From Rectinema subterraneum (GTDB lineage Bacteria; Spirochaetota; Spirochaetia; Treponematales; Rectinemataceae), in the NCBI GenBank assembly GCA_009768935.1, contig WESA01000002.1, positions 62,001 to 126,000 of the forward strand: a stretch of 64,000 nt of DNA, read 5' to 3'. Numbering within the stretch: the first letter of the stretch is position 1; each line of letters opens with the position of its first letter. This document shows, in pieces, positions 34,761 through 42,873 of this stretch. Below the pieces are notes generated by a model, which was not told where the DNA came from, made no database searches, and worked only from the letters and a program-made list of their open reading frames with translations. Position numbers and translations under genes: made by a program.

Positions 34761-35954
34761 ATGGACAAGATCCACTCCATGATCGAACAGCTGCGCGCCA
34801 AAAAGATCGACATGGCAGGCAAGGATTTCCTGCTCACCTGGGAAAAGAGTTCCGACGAGATCGAGGCGACCTTCCTCGTGGCGGACATTCTGCGAGCCAT
34901 GCGCGAGCAGAATATAAGCCCGCGCGTGTTCGACTCCGGCATCGCCGTGTCAAACTTCCGCGACAACTCGACCCGCACCCGCTTCTCTTTTGCCTCTGCG
35001 TGCGACCTACTTGGCCTCTACGTGCAGGACCTCGACGAAGGCAAGAGCCAGATCGCGCACGGCGAGACCGTCCGCGAAACTGCGAACATGATCAGCTTCC
35101 TCACCGAGGCGATTGGCATTCGCGACGACATGTACCTCGGCGAAGGCGACCGCTACCAGCGCGAAGTCGGGAAAGCCCTCGATGAGGGCGTCAAGGCCGG
35201 CGTTCTGCCCTCCCGCCCGACCGTGGTCAACCTGCAGAGCGACATCGACCACCCGACCCAGTCGATGGCCGATTTCCTCCACCTAGCCCACTATTTCGGC
35301 GGCCTCGACAAGCTCAAGGGCAAGAAGATCGTCATGAGCTGGGCTTACAGCCCCTCGTACGGCAAGCCGCTCTCGGTGCCCCAGGGCGTCATCGGCCTCG
35401 CAAGCCGTTTCGGCATGGACATCGTGCTTGCCCACCCGAAAGGCTACGACCTCATCCCCGACGTCGTCGAGCTCTCGAAGAAGCAGGCGCAGGCCTCCGG
35501 TGGCTCATTCACCTATACCGACTCAATGGACGAAGCCTTCAAGGATGCCGATATCGTCTACCCGAAGAGCTGGGCTCCCTACGATGTCATGCTCCGCCGT
35601 GTCCCCCTCCTCCATGCCGGCGACAAGGATGGTCTTAAGGCGCTCGAAAAAGAGGCGCTCGCGAATAACGCCAAATTCCAGGACTGGGAGTGCACCGAAG
35701 AGAAGATGAAGCTCACCAAGGACGGCAAGGCGCTCTATATGCATTGCCTCCCCGCCGATATAACCGACGTCTCCTGCAAGGCAGGCGAAGTTGCCGCCAG
35801 CGTGTTCGACCGCTACCGCGACGACACCTACCGCGAAGCAAGCTACAAGCCATACATCATCGCGGCCATGATCCTGCTCGGCAAGTTCCGGAACCCCGCC
35901 TCTATGCTCGAGAGCCTCACGGCGCGCGGAAAGCAGAGGGTATACGGCATCTGA
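34761..35954 (+). CDS. ygeW: Knotted carbamoyltransferase YgeW
   Basis: 397 residues. Ornithine/aspartate carbamoyltransferase family, YgeW type: carbamoyl-phosphate motif FRDNSTRTRFSFASACDLLG, HGETVRETANMISF, LQSDIDHPTQSMADFLHL and YMHCLPADITDVSC. YgeW-type enzymes are trefoil-knotted transcarbamylases whose amino substrate is still debated. Working backwards it would release carbamoyl phosphate from an allantoin-like breakdown product for ATP production, although a carbamate kinase gene is not in this window. I chose ATG at 34761 with GGAGGA just upstream. Last gene of the cluster, followed by a strong terminator. Confidence 0.95.
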   Translation: MDKIHSMIEQLRAKKIDMAGKDFLLTWEKSSDEIEATFLVADILRAMREQNISPRVFDSGIAVSNFRDNSTRTRFSFASACDLLGLYVQDLDEGKSQIAHGETVRETANMISFLTEAIGIRDDMYLGEGDRYQREVGKALDEGVKAGVLPSRPTVVNLQSDIDHPTQSMADFLHLAHYFGGLDKLKGKKIVMSWAYSPSYGKPLSVPQGVIGLASRFGMDIVLAHPKGYDLIPDVVELSKKQAQASGGSFTYTDSMDEAFKDADIVYPKSWAPYDVMLRRVPLLHAGDKDGLKALEKEALANNAKFQDWECTEEKMKLTKDGKALYMHCLPADITDVSCKAGEVAASVFDRYRDDTYREASYKPYIIAAMILLGKFRNPASMLESLTARGKQRVYGI

Positions 35955-35981
35955 ATTCCTGCGCAGATGTGATGAAAAAAT

Positions 35982-36015
35982 GGGCTCCGGTCGCGATGAC
36001 CGAGCCCCTTTTTTT
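35982..36015 (+). terminator. Intrinsic terminator ending the purine cluster
   Basis: GGGCTCCGGTC (35982-35992) pairs with GACCGAGCCC (35998-36007) with a single mismatched base, and seven T follow (36009-36015). It lies 28 bases after the ygeW stop. Confidence 0.9.
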
Positions 36016-36190
36016 GCAGGTTGTTTGCGTTATGGCGCCCCTGTATGCCGCGACTTGAGCACGAAGCACACTTTACCTTTACTGGATGTCGAAGCCCTGC
36101 TATGGCTTTGAACACGCTCTTTCCGTCTGTCATTTTCAAGTACCCTCTTGCCGACGGCTACTTTCGAGCTTCCTGTTGAAGGAGATTTTT

Positions 36191-36511
36191 TTGAACCACA
36201 ATCGAACACCAAGTCGCCTGGCTCGAGAAAAAGCGACACTGCAGGCAATGATTGAAATATATTGCCGAGCACATCATGGCTCTATTCACCATGGTTATTG
36301 TCAGCAATTGCTCGACTATGCGCTCGATCGCCTCGTTCATTGCAGATTTGGCAAACACAAACCGACATGTGCCAAATGCCCGGTGCACTGCTACAAGCCT
36401 GAAATGCGCGAACAGATACGCACGGTAATGCGATATGCTGGCCCGCGCATGATCTGGCGCCATCCATGGCTTACCATTATGCACTTACTCGACAGCAATC
36501 GGCGCACGTAA
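36191..36511 (+). CDS. Nitrous oxide-stimulated promoter family protein
   Basis: About 106 residues. Small Cys-rich protein with the hallmark block KPTCAKCPVHCYKPEMREQIRTVMRYAGPRM, plus an upstream CRAHH and LLDYALDRL. The family name comes from one gene cloned near an N2O-stimulated promoter and says little about function; the four-Cys block suggests metal binding. I chose the TTG at 36191 because AAGGAG lies six bases upstream. The open frame continues 105 bases further upstream, but those residues do not fit the family. It stands alone. Confidence 0.85.
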   Translation: MNHNRTPSRLAREKATLQAMIEIYCRAHHGSIHHGYCQQLLDYALDRLVHCRFGKHKPTCAKCPVHCYKPEMREQIRTVMRYAGPRMIWRHPWLTIMHLLDSNRRT

Positions 36512-36578
36512 TATGAAGAGTCTCTTTCAGTAGAGCCCTTGATAGAGAACAAGAAAAGCCATCTATCAGCGCATGCCG

Positions 36579-37505
36579 CTATTCCGAAATGCCGGCATCG
36601 GACGCTGTCAACCCGTATCGTTCTTTTTCCACATTGCCATTCGGCTCGATATGAACGATGACATCATAGATTTCGGGCATGGCATCCTTGATGGCCGCTT
36701 CGACTGCAAGCGCAATGTCATGTCCTTGTGCCACAGTCATGTGGGGATCAACCTCAATATCCAGATCAGCTACGAGCATTGAGCCTATTCGGCGAAGGCG
36801 GACGCGATGGGGGTTGCCCGCAGCCGGCACAGACGAAATAGCATTGAACAGATCAAGATACGGTCCGCGATCTGCAGTGCCATCCATAAGTTCGGTGTTG
36901 GCTTCTAGAAATATGCCGATCGCATTCTTGATAATCCATAGCGCCACTAATATGGCCAGAATCTTGTCCAGCACAGGAATGCCCGTCAGAAATGCCAGAC
37001 CAAGGCCGACAAGCACTGCTACTGATGTGACAACGTCCCCGCGCATGTTCTTGCCATTCGCGATGAGCATATTCGACCCAGCTTTCTTGCCGAAATGGAA
37101 CTGGCTATAGGAGAGCGCAAGCTTTCCTGTAATTGAAAAAACAGTAACCCAGAGTGCTATCGGTGCTGGCATGACAGCCCGCTCGCCGCTGAGAATCGCT
37201 TTGATGGCGCTGACAAGTACCTGACTGCCGGCAAAAAACACAACAAACGCGATGACTGCTGAAGCAACGGTCTCAGCCCGCCCATGACCATAGGGGTGTT
37301 CCTTGTCGCCAGGCTTTGCGCTTATGCGCGCAGCGAAGAGCGTCATGAGTGCGATGAGCACATCAGTGCTTGAATCGATGCCATCCGACAAAACCGAAAG
37401 GCTCCCTGAAATGAAGCCGACAAGCACTTTTGTGACTGCAAGGATGAAATTGCCCACGAGCGCAATCCAGCTTGCGAGTCTGATTGTTCTGATCCTTTCT
37501 TGCAT
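36579..37505 (-). CDS. Cation diffusion facilitator (CDF) metal exporter
   Basis: 308 residues with five to six membrane helices. Metal-site motifs are SDGIDSSTDVLIAL in helix 2 and the family HPYGHGRAE loop; helix 5 has the second Asp region (GKNMRGDVVTS). A cytosolic C-terminal domain with VRLRRIGSMLVADLDIEVDP follows. It exports divalent metals (Zn, Mn, Fe or Co) in exchange for protons, and the ion cannot be told from sequence. Transcribed on the minus strand next to a metal- or cofactor-uptake ABC system but separated from it by 271 bases. Confidence 0.92.
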   Translation of the reverse strand: MQERIRTIRLASWIALVGNFILAVTKVLVGFISGSLSVLSDGIDSSTDVLIALMTLFAARISAKPGDKEHPYGHGRAETVASAVIAFVVFFAGSQVLVSAIKAILSGERAVMPAPIALWVTVFSITGKLALSYSQFHFGKKAGSNMLIANGKNMRGDVVTSVAVLVGLGLAFLTGIPVLDKILAILVALWIIKNAIGIFLEANTELMDGTADRGPYLDLFNAISSVPAAGNPHRVRLRRIGSMLVADLDIEVDPHMTVAQGHDIALAVEAAIKDAMPEIYDVIVHIEPNGNVEKERYGLTASDAGISE

Positions 37506-37776
37506 ACAATATGTACCTCTCGAAGACGCAGAACACTGACTGTATCAATATTGCCCTGTGGTGCGCAAGTGCTGCAGCTCCAGAACTGCATCATGCGTGT
37601 GCTGCAGCGTACAAAAATAGCAGTGCCTTAGTATCCATGCTTCGAAGATTTCGGCGATGGGAGCTTGGTAATGGACAATGCCGCGACCGGCTATTTCAAC
37701 ATGAACTACCTCACCCCCGATGGGCTGGATGTCTGGTGCGACGGGCGATTTTCACAGCTGAAAAGCACTTTCAGCC
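37506..37776. other. Intergenic region with one hairpin
   Basis: 271 bases between the CDF gene and the ABC ATPase stop. A perfect seven-base hairpin GCTGAAA/TTTCAGC (37757-37775) sits directly after the ATPase stop and may end its mRNA, although no T run follows. I see no gene. Confidence 0.5.
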
Positions 37777-38607
37777 TTAAAACACGCTCGGCATTTCCCG
37801 CATCGAGAAGGTGATGCCGAAGGCGCGCGCGAGCATTTCGGCATCGCGCAGACCTGATGATTCACCTTCCCATTGCACTCTGCCTTGTGCAAGAATGAGC
37901 GCCCGCCCGCCCAAAAATATGCCAAGGCCGATATCGTGCGTCGTGTAGATAATGGTCTTTCCAACCGTAGCCAAGCCTGCAAGCGCATCGGCTATCTGCC
38001 GTGCGTGGGCCGGATCGAGCATGCTCACCGGTTCGTCTAGGACAAGAATCGAAGCGCCCTGTGCGAGGCATCGCGCGATGCGGACAAGCTGAAACTCACC
38101 GCCCGACAGCTCGCCGATATTCCGCTCCTCGAAACTTGCCATTCCAAGGGAGTCAAGCGCGTCCCGAGCTGCTTTTTCATCCTCTGTCCCCGGCAGAGCA
38201 AGCGCCTCCATATGCGGCGTCCGGCCCATGAGCACAAAATCGAGCACTCTGTAGTTGAATGGCAATTTTTCGAGCTGGGGCAAAAAGGCAATGCGCCATG
38301 CCCGTTCGCGCGCTGAATAATCGGAAAGGGGGTGGCCTTCGAGCACTACCTGCCCGCGCAGTGGCGCTAGCTTCCCGGTAAGAATCGAGAGCAAGGTAGT
38401 CTTGCCTGCGCCGTTCGGGCCCAGAATTGCGAGGGTCTGACCCCGCGCAATCTCAAGCGAAATGCTATCGAGCACTTGGCGCTCCGCGCTCCAGCCAAAC
38501 GAAAGCTCGCTCGCCTGCAAAATGGGGGTAGCTTGATCCTCTGTCCCCGTTGCAGTACCCGTTGCACTATCAGCAATGCCCCCTATGGGCTGCAGTTTGG
38601 TTTTCAT
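37777..38607 (-). CDS. ABC transporter ATP-binding protein (FecE/BtuD/FhuC type)
   Basis: 276 residues. Walker A LGPNGAGKTT, signature LSGGEFQLVRIARCL, Walker B ILVLDEPVSMLD, and the H-loop in TTHDIGLG. It energises uptake of iron-siderophore, heme or cobalamin with the adjacent permease and binding protein. The N-terminal ~25 residues (a GTATGTEDQ-rich stretch) are low complexity and include micro-repeat 38538-38548; a second copy (38181-38191) encodes GTEDE inside the helical domain. A match to the palindromic family-B repeat at 38433-38444 encodes ARGQTL before the P-loop strand, which is natural protein sequence. It overlaps the permease by four bases. Confidence 0.93.
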   Translation of the reverse strand: MKTKLQPIGGIADSATGTATGTEDQATPILQASELSFGWSAERQVLDSISLEIARGQTLAILGPNGAGKTTLLSILTGKLAPLRGQVVLEGHPLSDYSARERAWRIAFLPQLEKLPFNYRVLDFVLMGRTPHMEALALPGTEDEKAARDALDSLGMASFEERNIGELSGGEFQLVRIARCLAQGASILVLDEPVSMLDPAHARQIADALAGLATVGKTIIYTTHDIGLGIFLGGRALILAQGRVQWEGESSGLRDAEMLARAFGITFSMREMPSVF

Positions 38608-39749
38608 CGCGCCAGCTCCACCTTGCGCATTGTAAGGAGTATTGCAAAGCTGAGCGCCCCAAACAGCGATGTCACGATGCCGAGCGGAATCTCGCCCGAA
38701 AAAAGCGAGCGCGCCAGCGTATCAGACACAAGCACGAAAATCGCTCCCCCGAGCATCGAACGCGGCAACACCGAACGTCCGTCGGGTCCATCGATTGCCC
38801 GCACAATCTGCGGAACCACAAGGCCGACCCACCCCACCACCCCGCACACCGCAGTCATCACGCCCACCCCCGCGGCCGCCGCTACACTCACAATCTTCCG
38901 CTCCACTCCCGGCCTTATGCCGAGCGAATGCGAAACCGTATCATCGAGCGAAAGCAAATTCACCCGCCAGCGCATTGCATAGAGCACCGCGAGCGCTGCG
39001 AGCGCAATTGGCGCAGAAGATTCAAGCCGTTTCCAGCCCATCGGCACCATCGACCCCATCGTCCAGAACACAATGTCAGGAAGCTGACTTAAGGGGTCTG
39101 CCACATACTTCATCATCGCAAGGAGTGAGGAAAAAAACGCCGAAACCGCAAGCCCCGCCAGAATGAGCCGCAATATCTGCCCGCCATACCTAAATCGCTC
39201 GGCAAGCCAGAGGGACAGAGCCAGCGCAAGCACCGCCATCCCGAAGGCGAGTACCGCAATCAGCGAATACGCACGCAGGCCTAGCACGAGCGCCACTGCT
39301 GCACCAAAAGCCGCTCCCTGCGAGACCCCCAAAAAGCCCGCGTCGACAAGGGGATTGCCGAACACCGCCTGGAGCGAAGCTCCCGCGCCCCCGAGCACAA
39401 GCCCGAGCAATACTGCTCCCAGCATCCGGGGCAGACGGGAATTGAGCACAATCTGCCGCGCCAAGGGGTCTGACACCAGCGCCGCAGGGTTCAAAAATCC
39501 CGGTTTCGGGTAGCGCCCTATAAACAGCGCCAGTGCGAACACAATGAGGAGGAGGCCTACAAGAAGAGCGCTTAAATGTCGGTGCGCCCATGCGCTTCGC
39601 GCGGTGCCTCCCGAGCGCAGCGCCCAGTCGCTCCGTGTGGCGCCTTTCGCGAGCTGAGCTTGTCCGGAGCGCTGCGCGCCTTCTGACTCCTTTGTGCCTT
39701 CCGAGCCCTGCGCGCCTTTCGGCTCTTTTTCCACCTTAGAACTGCTCAC
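38604..39749 (-). CDS. FecCD-family ABC permease with low-complexity N-terminal extension
   Basis: 381 residues. From residue ~58 it is a standard FecCD/BtuC permease with ten helices: RLPRMLGAVLLGLVLGGAGASLQAVFGNPLVD, then GWVGLVVPQIVRAIDGPD and the coupling region. The first ~57 residues are hydrophilic and quasi-repetitive (KGAQGSEGTKESEGAQRSG and similar), unlike any FecCD protein I know. The frame starts at GTG 39749 inside the end of the binding-protein gene (14-base overlap). A later start cannot be excluded, but no good one is visible before the first helix. Micro-repeat 39212-39221 lies inside; it is the last copy in the window. Confidence 0.9.
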   Translation of the reverse strand: MSSSKVEKEPKGAQGSEGTKESEGAQRSGQAQLAKGATRSDWALRSGGTARSAWAHRHLSALLVGLLLIVFALALFIGRYPKPGFLNPAALVSDPLARQIVLNSRLPRMLGAVLLGLVLGGAGASLQAVFGNPLVDAGFLGVSQGAAFGAAVALVLGLRAYSLIAVLAFGMAVLALALSLWLAERFRYGGQILRLILAGLAVSAFFSSLLAMMKYVADPLSQLPDIVFWTMGSMVPMGWKRLESSAPIALAALAVLYAMRWRVNLLSLDDTVSHSLGIRPGVERKIVSVAAAAGVGVMTAVCGVVGWVGLVVPQIVRAIDGPDGRSVLPRSMLGGAIFVLVSDTLARSLFSGEIPLGIVTSLFGALSFAILLTMRKVELAR

Positions 39750-40752
39750 CTAGGTCGCCTGCAATCTTTGGCTGGATAATCGTGCGGAACATGGCATCAT
39801 CAAAGCCATACATGAAACTGAAGAATTCCCTGGTCGTCCGGGCGACCGAAATGTCAGCAAACAGCTCCGGGTGCACGCGCTTTGCAAGCCAGGTGAACCC
39901 GAGAATCCAGCGTGTATCAGGCTGATCCCAGGAATAAAAATCAAGCGGAAAGCCGTACACTGATCCATTGCGCACGGCTTTGAGCGCACTGAGTCTCAGA
40001 TCCTTTTTGAATGCTTCAGCAGCGCCGCTCGAGTTCCCCGAATAACTGATAATGAAAACAAAATCAGGGTTCCATGCGGCGATCTGCTCGATGGAGACCG
40101 TTGCCCAGCCAGAGCCAGGGTTCGCGCCTTTCCACACTGCCTGTCCGCCTGCCCGCTCTGCCATAATTGTTTGTATCCAGGAATCAGGTGGCACCTGCCA
40201 GACTGATTCACCCGAGACGGCGAGCTGCATGATGAGCACCTTCGGGCGCTTCGCTGGTTCGATTTTCGAAGTCCGCGACACAATGCTGGCTTCATGCGAA
40301 GCAAACCAGCTCACCACCTCCGAGGCACGCTTTTCATTGCCGAGCACTTTGCCCAGCGTGGCAATGTCCTCGTAATACTGTTCAGGCGTCTCGAGGTTGA
40401 GGTAGAGCTGCGGGATTCCGAGCGCATCGAGCGGCGCTTTGAGCTGATTCTTCATCATCGATTTGAGAATCACGAGGTCGGGCTTGAAGGATGCGTAGAC
40501 TTCAGCGCCTGCGCTCTTGTCAAACCTCTCCTTGCTCTTGAAATCGGGGTCGATTGCCGACATGAAAATGCCTAAGCCCTGATCCGAACTCGCAAATGCC
40601 ACCACGCGGGAGCTTGTTTTCGGGAATAGATATACTGCATCTGCGAGCATTGGAACTGCCCGCCCGCCTAGTACGATGCGCTGCTGCGCAAAAGCGCCAA
40701 AAGCGGCCACCAGAAATAATGCTGTCAGGAGAAATAATTTGTATCGCTTCAT
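39736..40752 (-). CDS. ABC transporter substrate-binding protein (FecB/BtuF-like)
   Basis: About 338 residues. The signal peptide MKRYKLFLLTALFLVAAFGAFA ends without a lipobox. The body is the periplasmic-binding-protein-2 fold: RVVAFASSDQGL, KPDLVILKSMMK, KVLIMQLAVSGESVW and WNPDFVFIISYSG. It binds an iron, heme or corrinoid ligand in the periplasm for the following permease and ATPase. The start is at 40752 because the signal peptide begins there; the longer frame to 40776 lacks support. There is no ribosome site, and the promoter lies so close that the mRNA is probably leaderless. Confidence 0.9.
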   Translation of the reverse strand: MKRYKLFLLTALFLVAAFGAFAQQRIVLGGRAVPMLADAVYLFPKTSSRVVAFASSDQGLGIFMSAIDPDFKSKERFDKSAGAEVYASFKPDLVILKSMMKNQLKAPLDALGIPQLYLNLETPEQYYEDIATLGKVLGNEKRASEVVSWFASHEASIVSRTSKIEPAKRPKVLIMQLAVSGESVWQVPPDSWIQTIMAERAGGQAVWKGANPGSGWATVSIEQIAAWNPDFVFIISYSGNSSGAAEAFKKDLRLSALKAVRNGSVYGFPLDFYSWDQPDTRWILGFTWLAKRVHPELFADISVARTTREFFSFMYGFDDAMFRTIIQPKIAGDLGEQF

Positions 40753-40760
40753 AGATCTGC

Positions 40761-40789
40761 ATTGTACGCGAGGCACGATGCATGGTCAA
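40761..40789 (-). promoter_or_regulatory. Promoter of the FecB-like operon, predicting a leaderless mRNA
   Basis: Minus strand: -35 TTGACC (40789-40784), 17 bases, -10 TACAAT (40766-40761). A start point six to seven bases later falls at about 40754, zero to three bases from the ATG at 40752. Confidence 0.65.
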
Positions 40790-40842
40790 GAAAAGGCAGC
40801 TCCACCAGAAGTCAGCCCGCTTGCACTGAGCCCCCCTGCCTT

Positions 40843-42873
40843 TCATGCCCCCGGCATCTGCACATGCTCAGCCACAAACTCGCGGTAACCGGCATTTTCC
40901 GCCATGAGTTCAGCATGCGTGCCAAAACCGGCAATGCGGCCGTTTTTCAAAAACAGCACGCGGTCCACATACTGAATGCTCGACAGCCGGTGCGACACGG
41001 CTATGACGGCGGCCCGGGTGAATTCAGGCATTTCAGCTAGCGATTTCCATAGGGCTTCTTCGTTGTTTGTATCGAGCGAAGCCGTCATATCATCGAGCAG
41101 TAACAGCGAAGGATAACCGGCGAGTGCCCTCGCAATGGCGATGCGCTGTTTCTGCCCGCCTGAGACGCTGGTACCGCGCTGGCCGAGCCTGGTCTCGAGC
41201 CCTTCTGGGAAAGCGGCGAGCTCGTCAGAAAGCCTTGACACTTCGAGGATGCGCTCCATTTCCAGTTGAGAGAGGGTCTGACCCTCTTTCAGCCCCAACA
41301 GGATATTCTCCCGGATAGTGCCAGAAAACAAAAGCGGATCCTGCGGCACATAACCAACAAGCCCTCGCCGTTCCAGCGGCCCAAGCTCGCGTACCGGTCT
41401 GCCATTGAGAAGCACGCGTCCTGAGCGCGGTTCCAAAAGACCGAGCGCTGTTTTGATGAGCGTCGTTTTGCCAGAGCCCACTGGCCCGATGACGAGGATT
41501 TTGTCGCCAGCGCGTACTTCCACGCCGATTTCCGCAATAGCTGGCTTGTGCTTTCGCTCGTAATACACGGTTGCTTTCTCAAAGCGAAGGGATTGAAGCC
41601 GCGTTAGCCAGGCGGCTGGTGAGACAGGCAGCGGGGCGGGCTTTGAAGCATGCTGCGAAGGCGGATTTTGGGCCCCCTCCATTTCGGTTTCCGCCAGCGT
41701 GGACTTTTGCTGCAGCGAGCCTTCTGGCACAGCCCCCTCAGCCGCGGCGCTTTCAGTCGCGTAGCGGCGCATCTCCTCGAGCCTGTCGATATTCACAAAG
41801 GCGCGCTTGCCGAACACAAAAAGTTGCGGAATATCGAGCACAGGATATATGAGCATATTGAGGTAATTATAGAAGGCATAAAAAGTTCCTATGGAAATAG
41901 TGCGCCTCGTGACCATGAGCCCGCCGACGAACACGAGCGCAACCTGTGCCACATAGTCGATGTACTGGTAGATGAGCTGCAAAATGGTCTCGAGCTTGAT
42001 GACGCCCATTTCGGTTTCGAAGCGGCGCGCGAGCGCATCATCGAAAAAGCGCGTGTATTTCTCTTCGCTCGCGAATGCCTTTATAACCTTCACGCCCGAA
42101 AAGCTCATTTCGAGCTGGTTGTTGATAGCCGATATTGCCTGCTCGTTTTTATTTACCCTGTCGTAAATTGCAGACTGGGTCCGGGTGAACACAAGGAGCA
42201 TGATCGGCAAGGACGCAAGCGAAGCGAGCGCAAGCCGCCAGTCAAGGCTGAGCATCGCCGCAATACAAAACGTCACCTTGCTCGCCGATTCGACTGCGCG
42301 GAAAATGCCTGAGCACAGAAACCACGACAGCTTCGGAAAATCTGAAATATCTGAAGTGAGCCGCGTGATGACGTCGCCGGACCGGAAATAGCTGAAAAAC
42401 CGGATATCCTTCTGCATCACTTCGCCGAAGTATCTTTTTCGGACAATATAATCGAACACCATGTTGAGCGCGCCGCGGATGCCGGGGAAAGTCCCCGCCA
42501 CAAAACCTGCCAGCCCGATCGCCACAAAGTACAACGCGATGCGCTTTACCTGCGCCATGGCTGCGTCCTTGTTCATATGCGTGTCGATTGCCCGCTCGAG
42601 CAGATCAAACAGCTGCTTCGTCAACAATGGGAAAGCGACCGCGACCGCGCTCGAAAGCAGGGTCAGAAAGAGAAGTAGCCAGATGAGCCCCTGCTTTTCG
42701 CGCCAGACTTCGCGGATCCAGCGGATATGGGAAAGGGGCCCGGATTTGGCTGTGCTCGGGCTCGCTGCCGTATTGGAGCGATTTGCACGCGCCTTTTTCG
42801 CTTTTGTCGCGCTGCCTTGGAGCCCTTTGCCCGCAGCCTGGCCGCGCCCTTGTGTGCGCTTCGAAGCGTTCAT
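40843..42873 (-). CDS. ABC exporter half-transporter, degenerate-Walker B partner
   Basis: About 676 residues. A basic, Ala/Lys-rich ~60-residue N-terminus, then six membrane helices and a nucleotide-binding domain. Walker A GPVGSGKTT, signature VSGGQKQRIAIARAL, Walker B LLLLDDMTAS, where Asp replaces the catalytic Glu. This marks the non-catalytic site of a heterodimeric exporter (TM287/288 or LmrCD type), and the adjacent gene supplies the intact site. A family-B palindromic repeat (41271-41287) encodes KEGQTLSQ. The start is ATG 42873, coupled by ATGA overlap to the upstream gene; the open frame to 43215 is a shadow over that gene. Confidence 0.92.
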   Translation of the reverse strand: MNASKRTQGRGQAAGKGLQGSATKAKKARANRSNTAASPSTAKSGPLSHIRWIREVWREKQGLIWLLLFLTLLSSAVAVAFPLLTKQLFDLLERAIDTHMNKDAAMAQVKRIALYFVAIGLAGFVAGTFPGIRGALNMVFDYIVRKRYFGEVMQKDIRFFSYFRSGDVITRLTSDISDFPKLSWFLCSGIFRAVESASKVTFCIAAMLSLDWRLALASLASLPIMLLVFTRTQSAIYDRVNKNEQAISAINNQLEMSFSGVKVIKAFASEEKYTRFFDDALARRFETEMGVIKLETILQLIYQYIDYVAQVALVFVGGLMVTRRTISIGTFYAFYNYLNMLIYPVLDIPQLFVFGKRAFVNIDRLEEMRRYATESAAAEGAVPEGSLQQKSTLAETEMEGAQNPPSQHASKPAPLPVSPAAWLTRLQSLRFEKATVYYERKHKPAIAEIGVEVRAGDKILVIGPVGSGKTTLIKTALGLLEPRSGRVLLNGRPVRELGPLERRGLVGYVPQDPLLFSGTIRENILLGLKEGQTLSQLEMERILEVSRLSDELAAFPEGLETRLGQRGTSVSGGQKQRIAIARALAGYPSLLLLDDMTASLDTNNEEALWKSLAEMPEFTRAAVIAVSHRLSSIQYVDRVLFLKNGRIAGFGTHAELMAENAGYREFVAEHVQMPGA

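Larger units (their letters stand above)
161..39221. repeat. Dispersed micro-repeat family A, 39 copies (AACCTCYGTCCCC / GGGGACRGAGGTT)
   Basis: The span marks first to last copy. GGGGACRGAGGTT on the plus strand: 161, 4202, 5307, 5423, 8478, 13575, 14122, 18224, 18269, 18321, 18647, 21109, 22729, 24726, 27052, 39212. The reverse, AACCTCYGTCCCC on the plus strand: 433, 2206, 2611, 5741, 6017, 7556, 7991, 8051, 9837, 10809, 11074, 11143, 11426, 14326, 17081, 18983, 20178, 25036, 25549, 26302, 29768, 38181, 38538. Each is 10-13 bases from the stated start. A sub-type has AAGCTC in place of AACCTC (9837, 18321, 20178, 22729, 25549, 27052). Most copies are inside genes and keep the frame open. 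None was found after 39221. Confidence 0.85.

Noticed and set aside
34706-35185. 159-codon ORF overlapping ygeW
   Set aside because: It is Arg-rich with no domain, in an alternate frame of the clear ygeW gene.
161-39221. CRISPR array
   Set aside because: The repeats are too short, in both orientations, irregularly spaced and inside genes; no cas gene is present.
40753-40842. Cobalamin riboswitch before the FecB-like gene
   Set aside because: The gap is only 90 bases, the promoter is adjacent to the ATG, and no B12 box is visible.
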